DNA from: Streptomyces sp. LUP30
GTDB lineage: Bacteria > Actinomycetota > Actinomycetes > Streptomycetales > Streptomycetaceae
Length of the DNA: 40,926 nucleotides
Assembly (NCBI RefSeq): GCF_001746365.1
Contig: NZ_MJAJ01000071.1
Coordinates: 1 to 40,926 of the forward strand
Reading direction: 5' to 3'
Shown here: piece by piece, positions 9,301-16,714 of the stretch
Position numbering within the stretch: the stretch's first letter is position 1
How the letters are laid out: every line of letters starts with the position of its first letter
Notes under the pieces: generated by a model
Databases searched by the model: none
The model's input: only the letters and a program-made list of their open reading frames with translations
What the model was told of the DNA's origin: nothing
Position numbers and translations under genes: made by a program

Positions 9301-10195
9301 GCTGGGCGGCGGCTGGGTGCGCGTCGGGCGCGCGGAGATCGGGCGGCGGGCGTTCCTCGGGAACTCGGGGATGACCGCGCCCGGCAGGTCGGTGCCGGAC
9401 GGCGGGCTGGTGGGCGTGCTCTCGGCGACGCCGAAGAAGGCGAAGAAGGGCACCTCGTACCTGGGGCTGCCGCCGGTGAAGCTGCCGCGGCACACGGCGG
9501 ACGGCGACGACAGCCTCACCTACGAGCCGCCCGCGCGGCTGCTGTGGGCGCGGGCGCTGGTGGAGCTGTGCAGGATCGTGCCGGTGCTGTGCTCGACCGC
9601 GCTGGGCGTGGCCACGGTGGCCGCGCTGTGCGCGCTGGGGGTGTGGGCGCCGCTGCTGTCGGGCGTGGTGCTGCTGGGTGCGGGATTCGCGGCGGCGGCC
9701 GTGTCCGTCGTCGCCAAGTGGCTGCTGGTCGGCCGGCACCGTGCCGGGGAGCACCCGCTGTGGAGCGGTTTCGTCTGGCGCAACGAGCTGGCGGACACGT
9801 TCGTCGAGGTGGTGGCCGTGCCGTGGCTGGCGGGCGCGGTGCCGGGGACGCCCGTGATGACGGCGTGGCTGCGCGGCCTCGGAGCGCGGATCGGCCGGGG
9901 CGTGTGGGTGGAGAGCTACTGGCTGCCCGAGTCGGACCTGGTCACGCTGGAGGACGGTGCGACGGTCAACCGTGGGTGCGTGCTGCAGACTCACCTCTTC
10001 CACGACCGGATCTTGCGGACGGATACTGTGGTCCTCCGTGAGGGCGCCACGCTGGGCCCTGGCGGGATCGTGCTGCCCGGCAGCACGATCGGGGCCCGGA
10101 CGACCCTGGGCCCCGCGTCGCTCGTCATGGCCGCGGAGTCCGTTCCGGACGACACCCGCTGGCTCGGCAACCCGATCGAGGCATGGCGTCCCTGA
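6326..10195 (+). CDS. pls: Membrane-bound single-module NRPS, epsilon-poly-L-lysine synthetase type (Pls)
   Basis: Pls-type enzymes activate one basic amino acid and polymerise it without a condensation domain. This 1289-residue protein is close to the size I remember for Pls of S. albulus, about 1319. Order: adenylation domain (about 50-515; FTSGSTGRPKG, YGPTEAT, YRSGDL, SGKVDR), carrier domain (GGSSL, phosphopantetheine Ser550), then six predicted membrane helices in pairs (near 607-670, 840-910 and 1083-1130) separating three soluble repeats with hexapeptide, acyltransferase-like sequence. Aligning to PheA gives pocket residues D219 A220 E223 S262 I283 G285 T307 V315 V316 K495, that is DAESIGTVVK. 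This differs at two positions from the lysine code DAESIGSVCK I recall for bacitracin synthetase. I chose the ATG at 6326 (MAATHES, preceded by GAGG); the frame open to 6128 adds non-coding-like sequence. A poly-diaminopropionate or related product is possible. Confidence 0.88.
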   Translation: MAATHESSALGLLDEELRAQLGDTARFSGGPAASPRTLVDVLDATVRSFPDEPALDDGVVCLTYRALAVEVENLRRRLAAAGVGLGDRVGVRVPSGTNDLYVAILSVLAVGAAYVPVDAEDPDERAELVFGEAEVRAVVGAGHGITVHGTSPTAPAARPGPEHDAWIIFTSGSTGRPKGVAVSHRSAAAFVDAEAALFLAEEPIGPGDRVMAGLSVAFDASCEEMWLAWRYGACLVPVPRSQVRSGADLGPWLVEQEITVVSTVPTLASLWEPETLNDVRLLIFGGEACPPELVQRLVTEGREVWNTYGPTEATVVACASLMSGEEPIRIGLPLRGWELAVVDEAGEPVPLGGSGQLVIGGVGLARYLDAEKDAEKYAPLKSLGWERAYRSGDLVRADAEGLVFLGRADEQIKLGGRRIELGEVDAALQALPGVAGAAAAVRTARSGNQLLVGYVVTQDGWDQTAAVERLRAELPAALVPLLAPVRDLPTRTSGKVDRNALPWPLEGLETGGRAEQLYGTEAWLAEQWTEVLGIPVASASDDFFAIGGSSLGAAQLTTRLRTRYPGAAVLDVYQRPTLRKLARRLEASAQDDVGTRTIAPVPKRTQFLQLLLLLPLFTLLGLRWTVALTALGDLLPAYGWLPTAPWWLVAAGALLFFSPPGRLALGAGGARLLLRGVRPGRHPRGGSVHVRLWAAERLADFSGATSLTGAWLQRYARALGAKVGPDVDLHALPPVTGLLKLGRGAAVESEVDLSGYWLDGDRLEIGTVKVGAHAVVGTRSTLFPGARVGKRAEVAPGSAVTGQIPTGQRWAGAPAAKVGKAKRNWPKERPPQSRYWRAMYGVSGLGLTLLPVLSGAAALLVASLFVTPGDGLGAAMRGAAVALVPATLAYGAAYALLVLVAVRLLSLGLREGTHPAHGRVGWQAWTVTQLMDRARETLFPLYAGLVTPVWLRLLGMRIGRGAEVSTVLALPSLTTVGEGAFLADDTLTAPYELGGGWVRVGRAEIGRRAFLGNSGMTAPGRSVPDGGLVGVLSATPKKAKKGTSYLGLPPVKLPRHTADGDDSLTYEPPARLLWARALVELCRIVPVLCSTALGVATVAALCALGVWAPLLSGVVLLGAGFAAAAVSVVAKWLLVGRHRAGEHPLWSGFVWRNELADTFVEVVAVPWLAGAVPGTPVMTAWLRGLGARIGRGVWVESYWLPESDLVTLEDGATVNRGCVLQTHLFHDRILRTDTVVLREGATLGPGGIVLPGSTIGARTTLGPASLVMAAESVPDDTRWLGNPIEAWRP

Positions 10196-11628
10196 GGAGG
10201 GGCTACTCGGAGTCGGTGAGCGGTGTACCGGCGATGGGTGGTTCGAGCACAGGTCAGGGAGCGGACGGGGACGTGGCAGTTCAGCAGACGGTCGGGCCGG
10301 ATCCGTATTTCCCGGCCAACGGTGACTCCCGGTACCGGGTGCACCGTTACGAGCTCACGCTGGACTACCGGCCCGGCCCCAACCGGCTGTCGGGCGCGGC
10401 GCGGATCAACGCGATCGCGGGGCGTACGCCGCTGGCCGAGTTCCAGCTGAACCTGGCCGACTTCAAGATCGGCCGGGTGCGGGTGGACGGCCGGCAGCCG
10501 CACTACACGCATCGGGGCGGCCGGCTGCGCATCCGCCCGGCCAAGCCGATCCGCGCCGGGGCGGCCTTCACCGTGGAGGTGCACTGGTCGGGCAATCCCA
10601 AGCCGGTGAACAGTCCGTGGGGCGGCATCGGCTGGGAGGAGCTGGACGACGGGGCGCTGGTGGCGAGCCAGCCCGTGGGCGCGCCGTCCTGGTACCCGTG
10701 CAACGACCGGCCCGCGGACAAGGCGTCGTATCTGATATCGGTCACGACGCCGTCCGCGTACTCGGTGGTGGCGGGCGGGCGGCTGCTCACCCGGACGGCG
10801 AAGGCCTCGACGACGACCTGGGTCTACGAGCAGTCGGCGCCGACGTCGAGCTATCTGGTGGGCCTGTCCATCGGCGAGTACCAGACCGTGCTGCTGGGCG
10901 ATCCGGGGCTCGGCGGGGTGCCGCAGCACGGCCACATCCCGGCGCATCTGCTGGCGGAGTTCTCGCGGGACTTCGCGCGCCAGCCCGGGATGATGCATCT
11001 CTTCCAACAGCTCTTCGGGCCCTACCCGTTCGACGAGTACGCGGTGGTGGTGACGGAGGAGGAGCTCGACGTCCCCGTCGAGGCCCAGGGGTTGTCGCTG
11101 TTCGGCGCCAACCACGTGGACGGGGCGCGGGGTTCGGAGCGGCTGGTGGCGCACGAGCTGGCGCACCAGTGGTTCGGCAACAGCGTGTCGATCGCCGACT
11201 GGCGGCACATCTGGCTGAACGAGGGGTTCGCCAAGTACGCGGAGTGGCTGTGGTCGGAGCGGTCGGGAGGCCGCAGCGCACAGCAACTGGCCGCCGTGGC
11301 GCACCGGTCGCTGTCGGGGCAGCCGCAGGATCTGCGCCTGGCCGACCCGGGCCGCAAGTCGATGTTCGACGACCGCCTCTACGAGCGCGGCGGCCTCACC
11401 GTGCACGCGGTGCGCTGCGCGCTGGGCGACGAGGCGTTCTTCCGGATGCTGCGCGCCTGGCTGTCCCTGCACCGGGGCGGGGCGGTGACGACGTCGACGC
11501 TCACCGCGCATGTGGCCCGGTTCGCTCCGGAGCCGGTGGACGCCCTGCTGGACGACCTGTTCGAGGCCTGGGTGTACGGGACGGCGCTGCCCCCGCTGCC
11601 GGTGCTGACGGCGGTCCGGGGCGCGTAG
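10183..11628 (+). CDS. M1-family zinc metallopeptidase coupled to the Pls gene
   Basis: A 481-residue aminopeptidase-like enzyme. The zinc site is HELAH at 324-328 followed after 18 residues by Glu347 (WLNEGFAKYAE), the M1 signature. Tyr400 (LYERGGLTVHA) is the likely transition-state tyrosine. The usual GAMEN motif is replaced by VEAQGL, keeping its Glu. No signal peptide is visible, so the enzyme looks cytosolic. It is shorter than full M1 enzymes, lacking the large C-terminal helical domain. The ATG lies 13 bases before the end of the pls stop codon, so translation is probably coupled. An internal GTG at 10216 is an alternative start. The context suggests it trims or degrades the polymer made by the synthetase, or protects the cell from it; this is inference. 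Confidence 0.87.
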   Translation: MASLRRGYSESVSGVPAMGGSSTGQGADGDVAVQQTVGPDPYFPANGDSRYRVHRYELTLDYRPGPNRLSGAARINAIAGRTPLAEFQLNLADFKIGRVRVDGRQPHYTHRGGRLRIRPAKPIRAGAAFTVEVHWSGNPKPVNSPWGGIGWEELDDGALVASQPVGAPSWYPCNDRPADKASYLISVTTPSAYSVVAGGRLLTRTAKASTTTWVYEQSAPTSSYLVGLSIGEYQTVLLGDPGLGGVPQHGHIPAHLLAEFSRDFARQPGMMHLFQQLFGPYPFDEYAVVVTEEELDVPVEAQGLSLFGANHVDGARGSERLVAHELAHQWFGNSVSIADWRHIWLNEGFAKYAEWLWSERSGGRSAQQLAAVAHRSLSGQPQDLRLADPGRKSMFDDRLYERGGLTVHAVRCALGDEAFFRMLRAWLSLHRGGAVTTSTLTAHVARFAPEPVDALLDDLFEAWVYGTALPPLPVLTAVRGA

Positions 11629-11749
11629 CGCTCCGCCGGGACGCGGCGACGCGATCCGTCCGGGGTCGCCCCCGCGGGCCGGTGAGGGCCGGTGGGGATC
11701 GGTGGGGCCGGTCGCACTTCCCCGCGTCCCTCCGGGGCGAGGGGGCGGG

Positions 11750-11755
11750 CACAAT
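11750..11755 (+). promoter_or_regulatory. Candidate -10 box of a leaderless transcript
   Basis: CACAAT ends six bases before the ATG at 11762, with only GGGGGC between. The same box and spacing occur before the DUF5703-like gene at 2696. No convincing -35 element is visible. Confidence 0.35.
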
Positions 11756-11761
11756 GGGGGC

Positions 11762-12187
11762 ATGGTCCGACGTACCGCCCGTCCGCGGCAGCGCGCCTCC
11801 GCCGCCGTCTCTGTGCCCGCCGGCTGCCCGTGCGGTCTGCCCTCGTCGTACGAGGCGTGCTGCGGGCGCTGCCACGCGGACGGCGGCATGGCCGCCCCCA
11901 CCGCCGAGGCGCTGATGCGTTCGCGCTACAGCGCGTTCGTCCGGGGGAACGTGCCCTATCTGCTGCGGACCTGGCATCCACGGACGCGGCCGGAGCGGCT
12001 GGAGCTGGACCCCGGGATGCGGTGGACGGGTCTGGAGATCCTCGCCACGTCCGACGGCACCGCGTTCCACACGTCCGGCGTCGTGGAGTTCCGGGCCTCC
12101 TACCGGGGCGGGACGCTGCACGAGCGCAGCCGGTTCGAGCGGGTGGGCGGGGCCTGGATGTACGTGGACGGGGAGTTCCCCGAGTAG
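11762..12187 (+). CDS. YchJ / UPF0225-family SEC-C-like protein
   Basis: A 141-residue protein with an N-terminal cysteine-rich, SEC-C-like zinc-binding segment (CPCGLPSSYEACCGRCH) and then the YchJ NTF2-like domain (TAEALMRSRYSAFVRGN, YLLRTWHP). The molecular function of YchJ proteins is not established. The ATG at 11762 is supported because the cysteine motif starts about 30 residues later; the longer frame from 11702 runs through the presumed promoter. It converges on gntR with only 14 bases between the stop codons. Confidence 0.88.
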   Translation: MVRRTARPRQRASAAVSVPAGCPCGLPSSYEACCGRCHADGGMAAPTAEALMRSRYSAFVRGNVPYLLRTWHPRTRPERLELDPGMRWTGLEILATSDGTAFHTSGVVEFRASYRGGTLHERSRFERVGGAWMYVDGEFPE

Positions 12188-12201
12188 CGGGACAGGGCGC
12201 G

Positions 12202-12903
12202 TCAGGGCGCCAGGATGTCGAGTTCCTGGAGGGCGCCGACCGTGATCTCGCGGGTGAGCCGTTCCGCGCGCACCGGGTCGCCCTCGCGGACCGCTTCGGC
12301 GAGCTGGACGTGCAGCGTGACGGCGGCCGGGTCCGGGTCCTCGAACATGACCTCGTGATGGGTGCGGCCGGCCAGCACCTCCGCGACGACGTCGCCGAGC
12401 CGGGCGAACATCTCGTTGCCGGACGCGTCGAGGATCACCCGATGGAAGGCGACGTCGTGGAACAGGTAGTCCTGCAGGCGGTGGCCACGTGAGTTGGCCA
12501 CCATGCCCAGTGCGCACCGCGTGAGCTCGGCGCACTGCTCCGCCGTGGCGTGCGTGGCCGCGAGGCCCGCCGCGACCGGCTCGATCGCCGAGCGCAGGAC
12601 GGTGAGCGAGCGCAGCTGGTGCGGACGGTCGGCGCCGGCCAGCCGCCAGCGGATGACCTGCGGGTCGTAGACGTTCCACTCGGCCTTGGGGCGCACCGTG
12701 ACGCCCACGCGGCGGCGGGACTCGACGAGGTGCATGGACTCCAGCACACGGACCGCCTCGCGCATCACGGAGCGGGAGACGTCGAAGCGCTGGGCCAGTT
12801 CGTCGGTGCGCAGGACGCTGCCCGGCGGGTACTCACCCGCGGTGATCGCGGGGCCCAGGGCGTCCAGTACTCGGCCGTGCAGACCCCGGCCCGGAGTGGT
12901 CAT
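12202..12903 (-). CDS. gntR: FadR-subfamily GntR regulator of gluconate genes
   Basis: A 233-residue repressor. The N-terminal winged helix-turn-helix (residues about 8-75, with LAQRFDVSRSVMREAVRVLE) is followed by an FCD ligand-binding domain with the metal/ligand histidine pattern (FHDVAFHRVILDASGNEMF). It is divergent from gluconokinase, and a FadR-type palindrome lies between the two genes. The likely role is repression of gntK-gntP relieved by gluconate or gluconate 6-phosphate. The ATG at 12903 is preferred; a GTG two codons upstream is possible. Confidence 0.9.
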   Translation of the reverse strand: MTTPGRGLHGRVLDALGPAITAGEYPPGSVLRTDELAQRFDVSRSVMREAVRVLESMHLVESRRRVGVTVRPKAEWNVYDPQVIRWRLAGADRPHQLRSLTVLRSAIEPVAAGLAATHATAEQCAELTRCALGMVANSRGHRLQDYLFHDVAFHRVILDASGNEMFARLGDVVAEVLAGRTHHEVMFEDPDPAAVTLHVQLAEAVREGDPVRAERLTREITVGALQELDILAP

Positions 12904-12937
12904 GCACACAGAGTACGCGGTAGATCACGAAGCCAAA

Positions 12938-12948
12938 AAGTCAGACTT
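12938..12948. promoter_or_regulatory. Putative GntR operator
   Basis: AAGTCAGACTT is a perfect 5-1-5 palindrome in the 140-bp divergent gntR-gntK gap. Its GT-N3-AC core matches the known FadR-subfamily operator pattern (tnGTnnnACna). It sits in an A/T-rich patch where promoters of both genes would overlap. No second copy is visible. Confidence 0.6.
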
Positions 12949-13043
12949 ATTCATCACAGCCTCTTGAATTCGTCGTACCTAATCGGTTTCAGTGTCGTCG
13001 GCGTCCGTTGGCGTCAGGTGTCGAGGAAGACAGCGAGGCGAAG

Positions 13044-13562
13044 ATGCGCACCCCTCAGGTCGTCGTGGTGATGGGCGTCGCCGGCACGGGCAAGACCACC
13101 ATCGGTCCGCTGCTCGCCGCCCGGCTGGGCGTCCCGTACGCGGAGGGCGACGACTTCCACCCGCCGGCCAACATCGCCAAGATGTCGGCCGGCACCCCGC
13201 TCGACGACGACGACCGGTGGCCGTGGCTCGACGCCATCGGCGCCTGGGCGGACGAACGGGCCGGGCTCGGCGGGGTGGTCAGCTGCTCGGCGCTGAAGCG
13301 GTCGTATCGCGACCGGCTCCGGGCCGCTGCCCCGGGAGTCGTCTTCGTGCACCTGGCCGGCGACCGGTCCCTGATCGAGGACCGCATGGCGCACCGGCAG
13401 GGTCACTTCATGCCGACCGCTCTGCTGGACTCCCAGTTCGCCACGCTCCAGCCGCTCCAGGCCGACGAGGCGGGCGTCGCCGTCGACGTCTCCGGCAGCC
13501 CGCAGGCCATCGCAGGCCGGGCCGTGACGGCGCTCGCCGCCCTTCCCGACCCGGCCGCGTAA
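13044..13562 (+). CDS. gntK: Gluconokinase
   Basis: A 172-residue cytosolic kinase making 6-phosphogluconate from gluconate and ATP for the pentose phosphate pathway. The P-loop is GVAGTGKTT (about residues 12-20), followed by the family hallmark EGDDFHPPANIAKMSAG and LDDDDRWPWL. CSALKRSYRDRLR and HFMPTALLDSQF complete the GntK pattern. Length matches the short GntK family. The ATG at 13044 follows CGAGGCGA. The permease starts 43 bases downstream on the same strand, so the two are an operon. Confidence 0.95.
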   Translation: MRTPQVVVVMGVAGTGKTTIGPLLAARLGVPYAEGDDFHPPANIAKMSAGTPLDDDDRWPWLDAIGAWADERAGLGGVVSCSALKRSYRDRLRAAAPGVVFVHLAGDRSLIEDRMAHRQGHFMPTALLDSQFATLQPLQADEAGVAVDVSGSPQAIAGRAVTALAALPDPAA

Positions 13563-13605
13563 CCCCCTCACCCTCCCCCGTCCCGATAACCGCAAGGGAA
13601 CCCCC

Positions 13606-15003
13606 GTGACCAGATTCACCGTCGAGATGCTGGCGGCGGACACGGTCGAGCCGATCACCTCGGCCGGCCACGCGCAGCTGGGCATCGCCGTCCTGGCGGG
13701 CATCGCCGTGATCGTCCTGCTCATCACCAAGTTCAAGCTGCACGCCTTTCTGGCGCTGACCGTCGGCTCGCTCGCGCTCGGCGCGTTCGCCGGGGCGCCC
13801 GTGGACAAGGCCATCGCCTCGTTCACCGCCGGGCTGGGCGCGACGGTCGCCGGGGTGGGCGTGCTGATCGCGCTGGGCGCGATCCTCGGCAAACTGCTCG
13901 CCGACTCCGGGGGAGCCGACCAGATCGTGGACACGATCCTCGCCAGGGCCGGCGGGCGCTCCATGCCGTGGGCGATGGTGCTGATCGCCTCCGTGATCGG
14001 ACTGCCGCTGTTCTTCGAGGTCGGCGTGGTCCTGCTGATCCCGGTGGTGCTGATGGTCGCCAAGCGGGGCAACTACTCGCTCATGCGGATCGGCATCCCG
14101 GCACTGGCCGGCCTGTCGGTGATGCACGGACTCGTCCCGCCGCACCCCGGCCCGCTGGTCGCGATCGACGCGGTCGGCGCCAACCTGGGCGTCACCCTGG
14201 CGCTCGGCGTGCTCGTCGCCGTGCCGACGGTGGTCATCGCCGGGCCGCTGTTCTCGAAGGTCGCCGCCCGCTGGGTCGACGTCCCCGCCCCCGACCGCAT
14301 GATCCCGCAGCGGCCCTCCGAGGAGCTGGAGAAGCGTCCCGGCTTCGGCGCCACGCTCGCCACCATCCTCCTGCCGGTCGTGCTGATGCTGTCCAAGGCA
14401 CTCGTCGACGTCGTCGTGGACGACCCCGAGCACACCGCGCAGCGCGTGTTCGACGTGGTCGGCTCGCCCCTGATCGCGCTGCTCGCCGCCGTGCTCGTCG
14501 GCATCTTCACCCTGGGCCGGCCCGCGGGCTTCAGCAGGGAGCAGATCTCGCACCTCGTGGACAAGGGGCTCGCGCCCATCGCGGGCATCCTCCTGATCGT
14601 CGGCGCCGGCGGCGGGTTCAAGCAGACGCTGATCGACTGCGGCGTGGGCCGGATGGTCCTGGACGTCTCCAAGGACTGGTCCATACCGGCCCTGCTGCTG
14701 GCCTGGCTGATCGCGGTGGCGATCCGGCTGGCCACCGGCTCGGCGACCGTGGCGACGATCTCGGCGGCCGGTCTGGTCGCCCCGCTCGCGGCCGACATGA
14801 CGACCGCGCACACCGCCCTGCTGGTCCTGGCCGTCGGCGCCGGCTCGCTGTTCTTCAGCCATGTCAACGACGCCGGCTTCTGGCTGGTCAAGGAGTACTT
14901 CGGGCTGAGCGTCGGACAGAACATCAAGACCTGGTCGGTCATGGAGACCATCATCTCGGTGGTCGCCGGCGGCCTGGTCCTGCTGCTCTCGCTCGTCGTC
15001 TAG
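13606..15003 (+). CDS. gntP: GntP-family gluconate:H+ symporter
   Basis: A 465-residue polytopic membrane protein with 12 or more hydrophobic segments, the size of GntP permeases. Typical family stretches include GKLLADSGGADQIVDTI, IGLPLFFEVGVVLLIPV and VPPHPGPLVAID in the first half, and GAGGGFKQTLIDCGVG and ATGSATVATISAAGLV in the second. It imports gluconate for the kinase encoded just upstream. The start is GTG at 13606, with AAGGGAA upstream. It ends 138 bases before the convergent cytochrome gene; that gap holds no ORF. Confidence 0.94.
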   Translation: MTRFTVEMLAADTVEPITSAGHAQLGIAVLAGIAVIVLLITKFKLHAFLALTVGSLALGAFAGAPVDKAIASFTAGLGATVAGVGVLIALGAILGKLLADSGGADQIVDTILARAGGRSMPWAMVLIASVIGLPLFFEVGVVLLIPVVLMVAKRGNYSLMRIGIPALAGLSVMHGLVPPHPGPLVAIDAVGANLGVTLALGVLVAVPTVVIAGPLFSKVAARWVDVPAPDRMIPQRPSEELEKRPGFGATLATILLPVVLMLSKALVDVVVDDPEHTAQRVFDVVGSPLIALLAAVLVGIFTLGRPAGFSREQISHLVDKGLAPIAGILLIVGAGGGFKQTLIDCGVGRMVLDVSKDWSIPALLLAWLIAVAIRLATGSATVATISAAGLVAPLAADMTTAHTALLVLAVGAGSLFFSHVNDAGFWLVKEYFGLSVGQNIKTWSVMETIISVVAGGLVLLLSLVV

Positions 15004-15141
15004 GTGCCTCGCCGGGATCGCCGACGTCGAGAACGGGTCGGTCCGCTCGGCATCCCGCCCGGGCGGTGACGGCCCGGCACGGCTCGCGTCGGTTTGGCGC
15101 ATGCGGGCCGTGCGGAGCGCCCCGCGGGTGACCGACGGCGG

Positions 15142-15762
15142 TCACGGCCGCCACAGGCGGTGTTCCCGCTCCGCCCACTCCCGGCTCACCGATCCGGTGC
15201 GCATGCCGCGCCGGGCCTCCGGGTCGCCCAGGGCCATGCCGATGTGACCGGCCAGGACGACGCCGATGGTCAGGGCCAGCCAGTCGTGGACGAAGGTAGC
15301 GCTGGTGCGCCACATGATCGGGGTGAGGTGGGTGAACCACATGAGCAGGCCCGTGCCGAGCATGACCAGCGTCGCCCCCGCGATCCAGGACGCGTACACC
15401 TTCTGACCGGCGTTGAACTTGGCCGCCGGACGCGACTCCCGGCGCTTGTCGCGGTGCAGGGCGGCCCGCAGCCAGCGCCGGTCGTGCGGGCCGAAGCGGT
15501 TGAGGTGTCCGAGGTCGGCGCGGAACGCGCGGGAGACCAGGCCCGCCAGGACGGGCACGGGCAGAGCCAGCCCGGCCCACTCGTGGACGCGGACCACCAG
15601 CTCACGGCGGCCCACGAGCTGGGCGAACTCGGGGATGTAGAGGAAGGACGCGGTCACCACGCACACGCCCATCAGCAGGGCCGTGGTGCGGTGCACCCAC
15701 CGCGCGGCGCGGGTGAAGCGGCGCACTTCCGTGGCGGGCGGCGCCTCAGCTCGTAGGATCAT
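15142..15762 (-). CDS. Cytochrome b/b6-domain membrane protein, partner of the molybdoenzyme
   Basis: A 206-residue membrane protein with about four helices. Candidate haem-ligand histidines lie in WVHRTTALLMG, VRVHEWAGLALPV and TFVHDWLALTIGVVLAGHIGM, as in di-haem b-type subunits of formate dehydrogenase-gamma or b561 type. It probably passes electrons between the quinone pool and the exported molybdopterin protein encoded immediately upstream. The ATG at 15762, after GGACGGG, overlaps the upstream gene's stop by 17 bases. This pairing parallels YedY/YedZ (MsrP/MsrQ), although this cytochrome is not clearly a YedZ homologue. Confidence 0.85.
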   Translation of the reverse strand: MILRAEAPPATEVRRFTRAARWVHRTTALLMGVCVVTASFLYIPEFAQLVGRRELVVRVHEWAGLALPVPVLAGLVSRAFRADLGHLNRFGPHDRRWLRAALHRDKRRESRPAAKFNAGQKVYASWIAGATLVMLGTGLLMWFTHLTPIMWRTSATFVHDWLALTIGVVLAGHIGMALGDPEARRGMRTGSVSREWAEREHRLWRP

Positions 15763-16630
15763 CGTCCCGTCCGTTCGAACGGCCGACCCAGGCGTCGACG
15801 TCATAGCCGCGGTTCTCCCAGTAGCCGGGGCGCACCTTCTCGGTGACGGTGATGCCGGACAGCCACTTGGCGGACTTGTAGAAGTACATGGGGGCCACAT
15901 AGAGGCGGACGGGTCCGCCGTGGTCGTGGCCGAGGTCCTTGTCCTGCATCCGCAGCGCGACCAGGACGTCGGCGCGGCGGGCCTGGGCCAGGGTGAGGCT
16001 CTCGCTGTAGGCGCCGTCGAAGCAGGTGAAGCGGATCGCGCCGGCCCTGGCCTGCACGCCGGCCGCGTCCAGCAGCGCGGACAGCCGTACGCCCTCGAAG
16101 GGGGTGCCGGGCACCCGCCAGCCGGTGACGCACTGGACGTCCTTGACCATCCGGGTCTGGGGCATGGCCCGCAGCTCGTCCAGCGTGTAGGTGCCGGGCC
16201 GGTCGACCAGGCCGTCCACGGTGAGGCGGTAGTCCGCCGCGTTCTTGTGCGGCACGGACGAGGTCACCGAGTAGTAGCGGAAGCCGCCGCCGTTGGGGAG
16301 CAGCCCGGTGAGACCGGTCGGGTCCTTGTCGGCGGCGCTGCCGAGGAAGGCCTCGAGGCCGCGCTGGAGCGGGGGCGCGGCGATCACGCCCACGGCGCCC
16401 AGGGCGAGCGTGCCGAGGAACACGCGCCGGCCGACGGGCGCACCGCGTCCACCGGGCGGCGGCTGATCGCGTTGTTCGGACGCTCCGGACGGCTCAGGCC
16501 GGTCCGGTCGTCCGGTCCGGTCCGGCCGCTCGGGTGCTCCCGGCGGATCGGACGGTCGCGGCCGTTGGGACGGTTCCGGCCGTTCCGGTGGTGCGGGTTG
16601 CTCGGGTTGCTCGGACGGTTCGGGGTTCAC
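15746..16630 (-). CDS. Tat-exported molybdopterin oxidoreductase (sulfite oxidase / YedY type)
   Basis: A 294-residue oxidoreductase with an oxidoreductase molybdopterin-binding domain. The molybdenum-ligating cysteine is Cys167 in DVQCVTGW. VRLYVAPMYFYKSAKWLSGI is characteristic of the fold. A twin-arginine signal, GRRVFLGTLALGAVGVIA, begins at residue 67, after an unusual Pro/Glu/Arg-rich stretch of about 66 residues. The start is a GTG at 16630 with GGAAGG directly against it; no other in-frame start lies before the Tat motif. The enzyme should act outside the membrane with the cytochrome b encoded downstream, for example on oxidised methionine, sulfoxides or sulfite-like substrates. The substrate is not predictable. 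Confidence 0.87.
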   Translation of the reverse strand: MNPEPSEQPEQPAPPERPEPSQRPRPSDPPGAPERPDRTGRPDRPEPSGASEQRDQPPPGGRGAPVGRRVFLGTLALGAVGVIAAPPLQRGLEAFLGSAADKDPTGLTGLLPNGGGFRYYSVTSSVPHKNAADYRLTVDGLVDRPGTYTLDELRAMPQTRMVKDVQCVTGWRVPGTPFEGVRLSALLDAAGVQARAGAIRFTCFDGAYSESLTLAQARRADVLVALRMQDKDLGHDHGGPVRLYVAPMYFYKSAKWLSGITVTEKVRPGYWENRGYDVDAWVGRSNGRDDDPTS

Positions 16631-16714
16631 CCTTCCATTCGAGCACCCGGGGGGCCGCCGGGGCCAGGGATCCAGAACCGCCGTCAGACTTCCGTCACAC
16701 TTCTCACCCGCCTC

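Noticed and set aside
6224..10003. A 1259-codon antisense ORF opposite the Pls gene.
   Set aside because: It is rich in Arg, Gln, His and Pro with no domain; such shadows are expected in the GC-rich third-position frame opposite a real gene.
5915..11628. tRNA-Leu followed by the Pls locus as a tRNA-integrated mobile element.
   Set aside because: No copy of the tRNA 3' end, integrase or excisionase gene is visible, and base composition does not differ. The tRNA has its own terminator.
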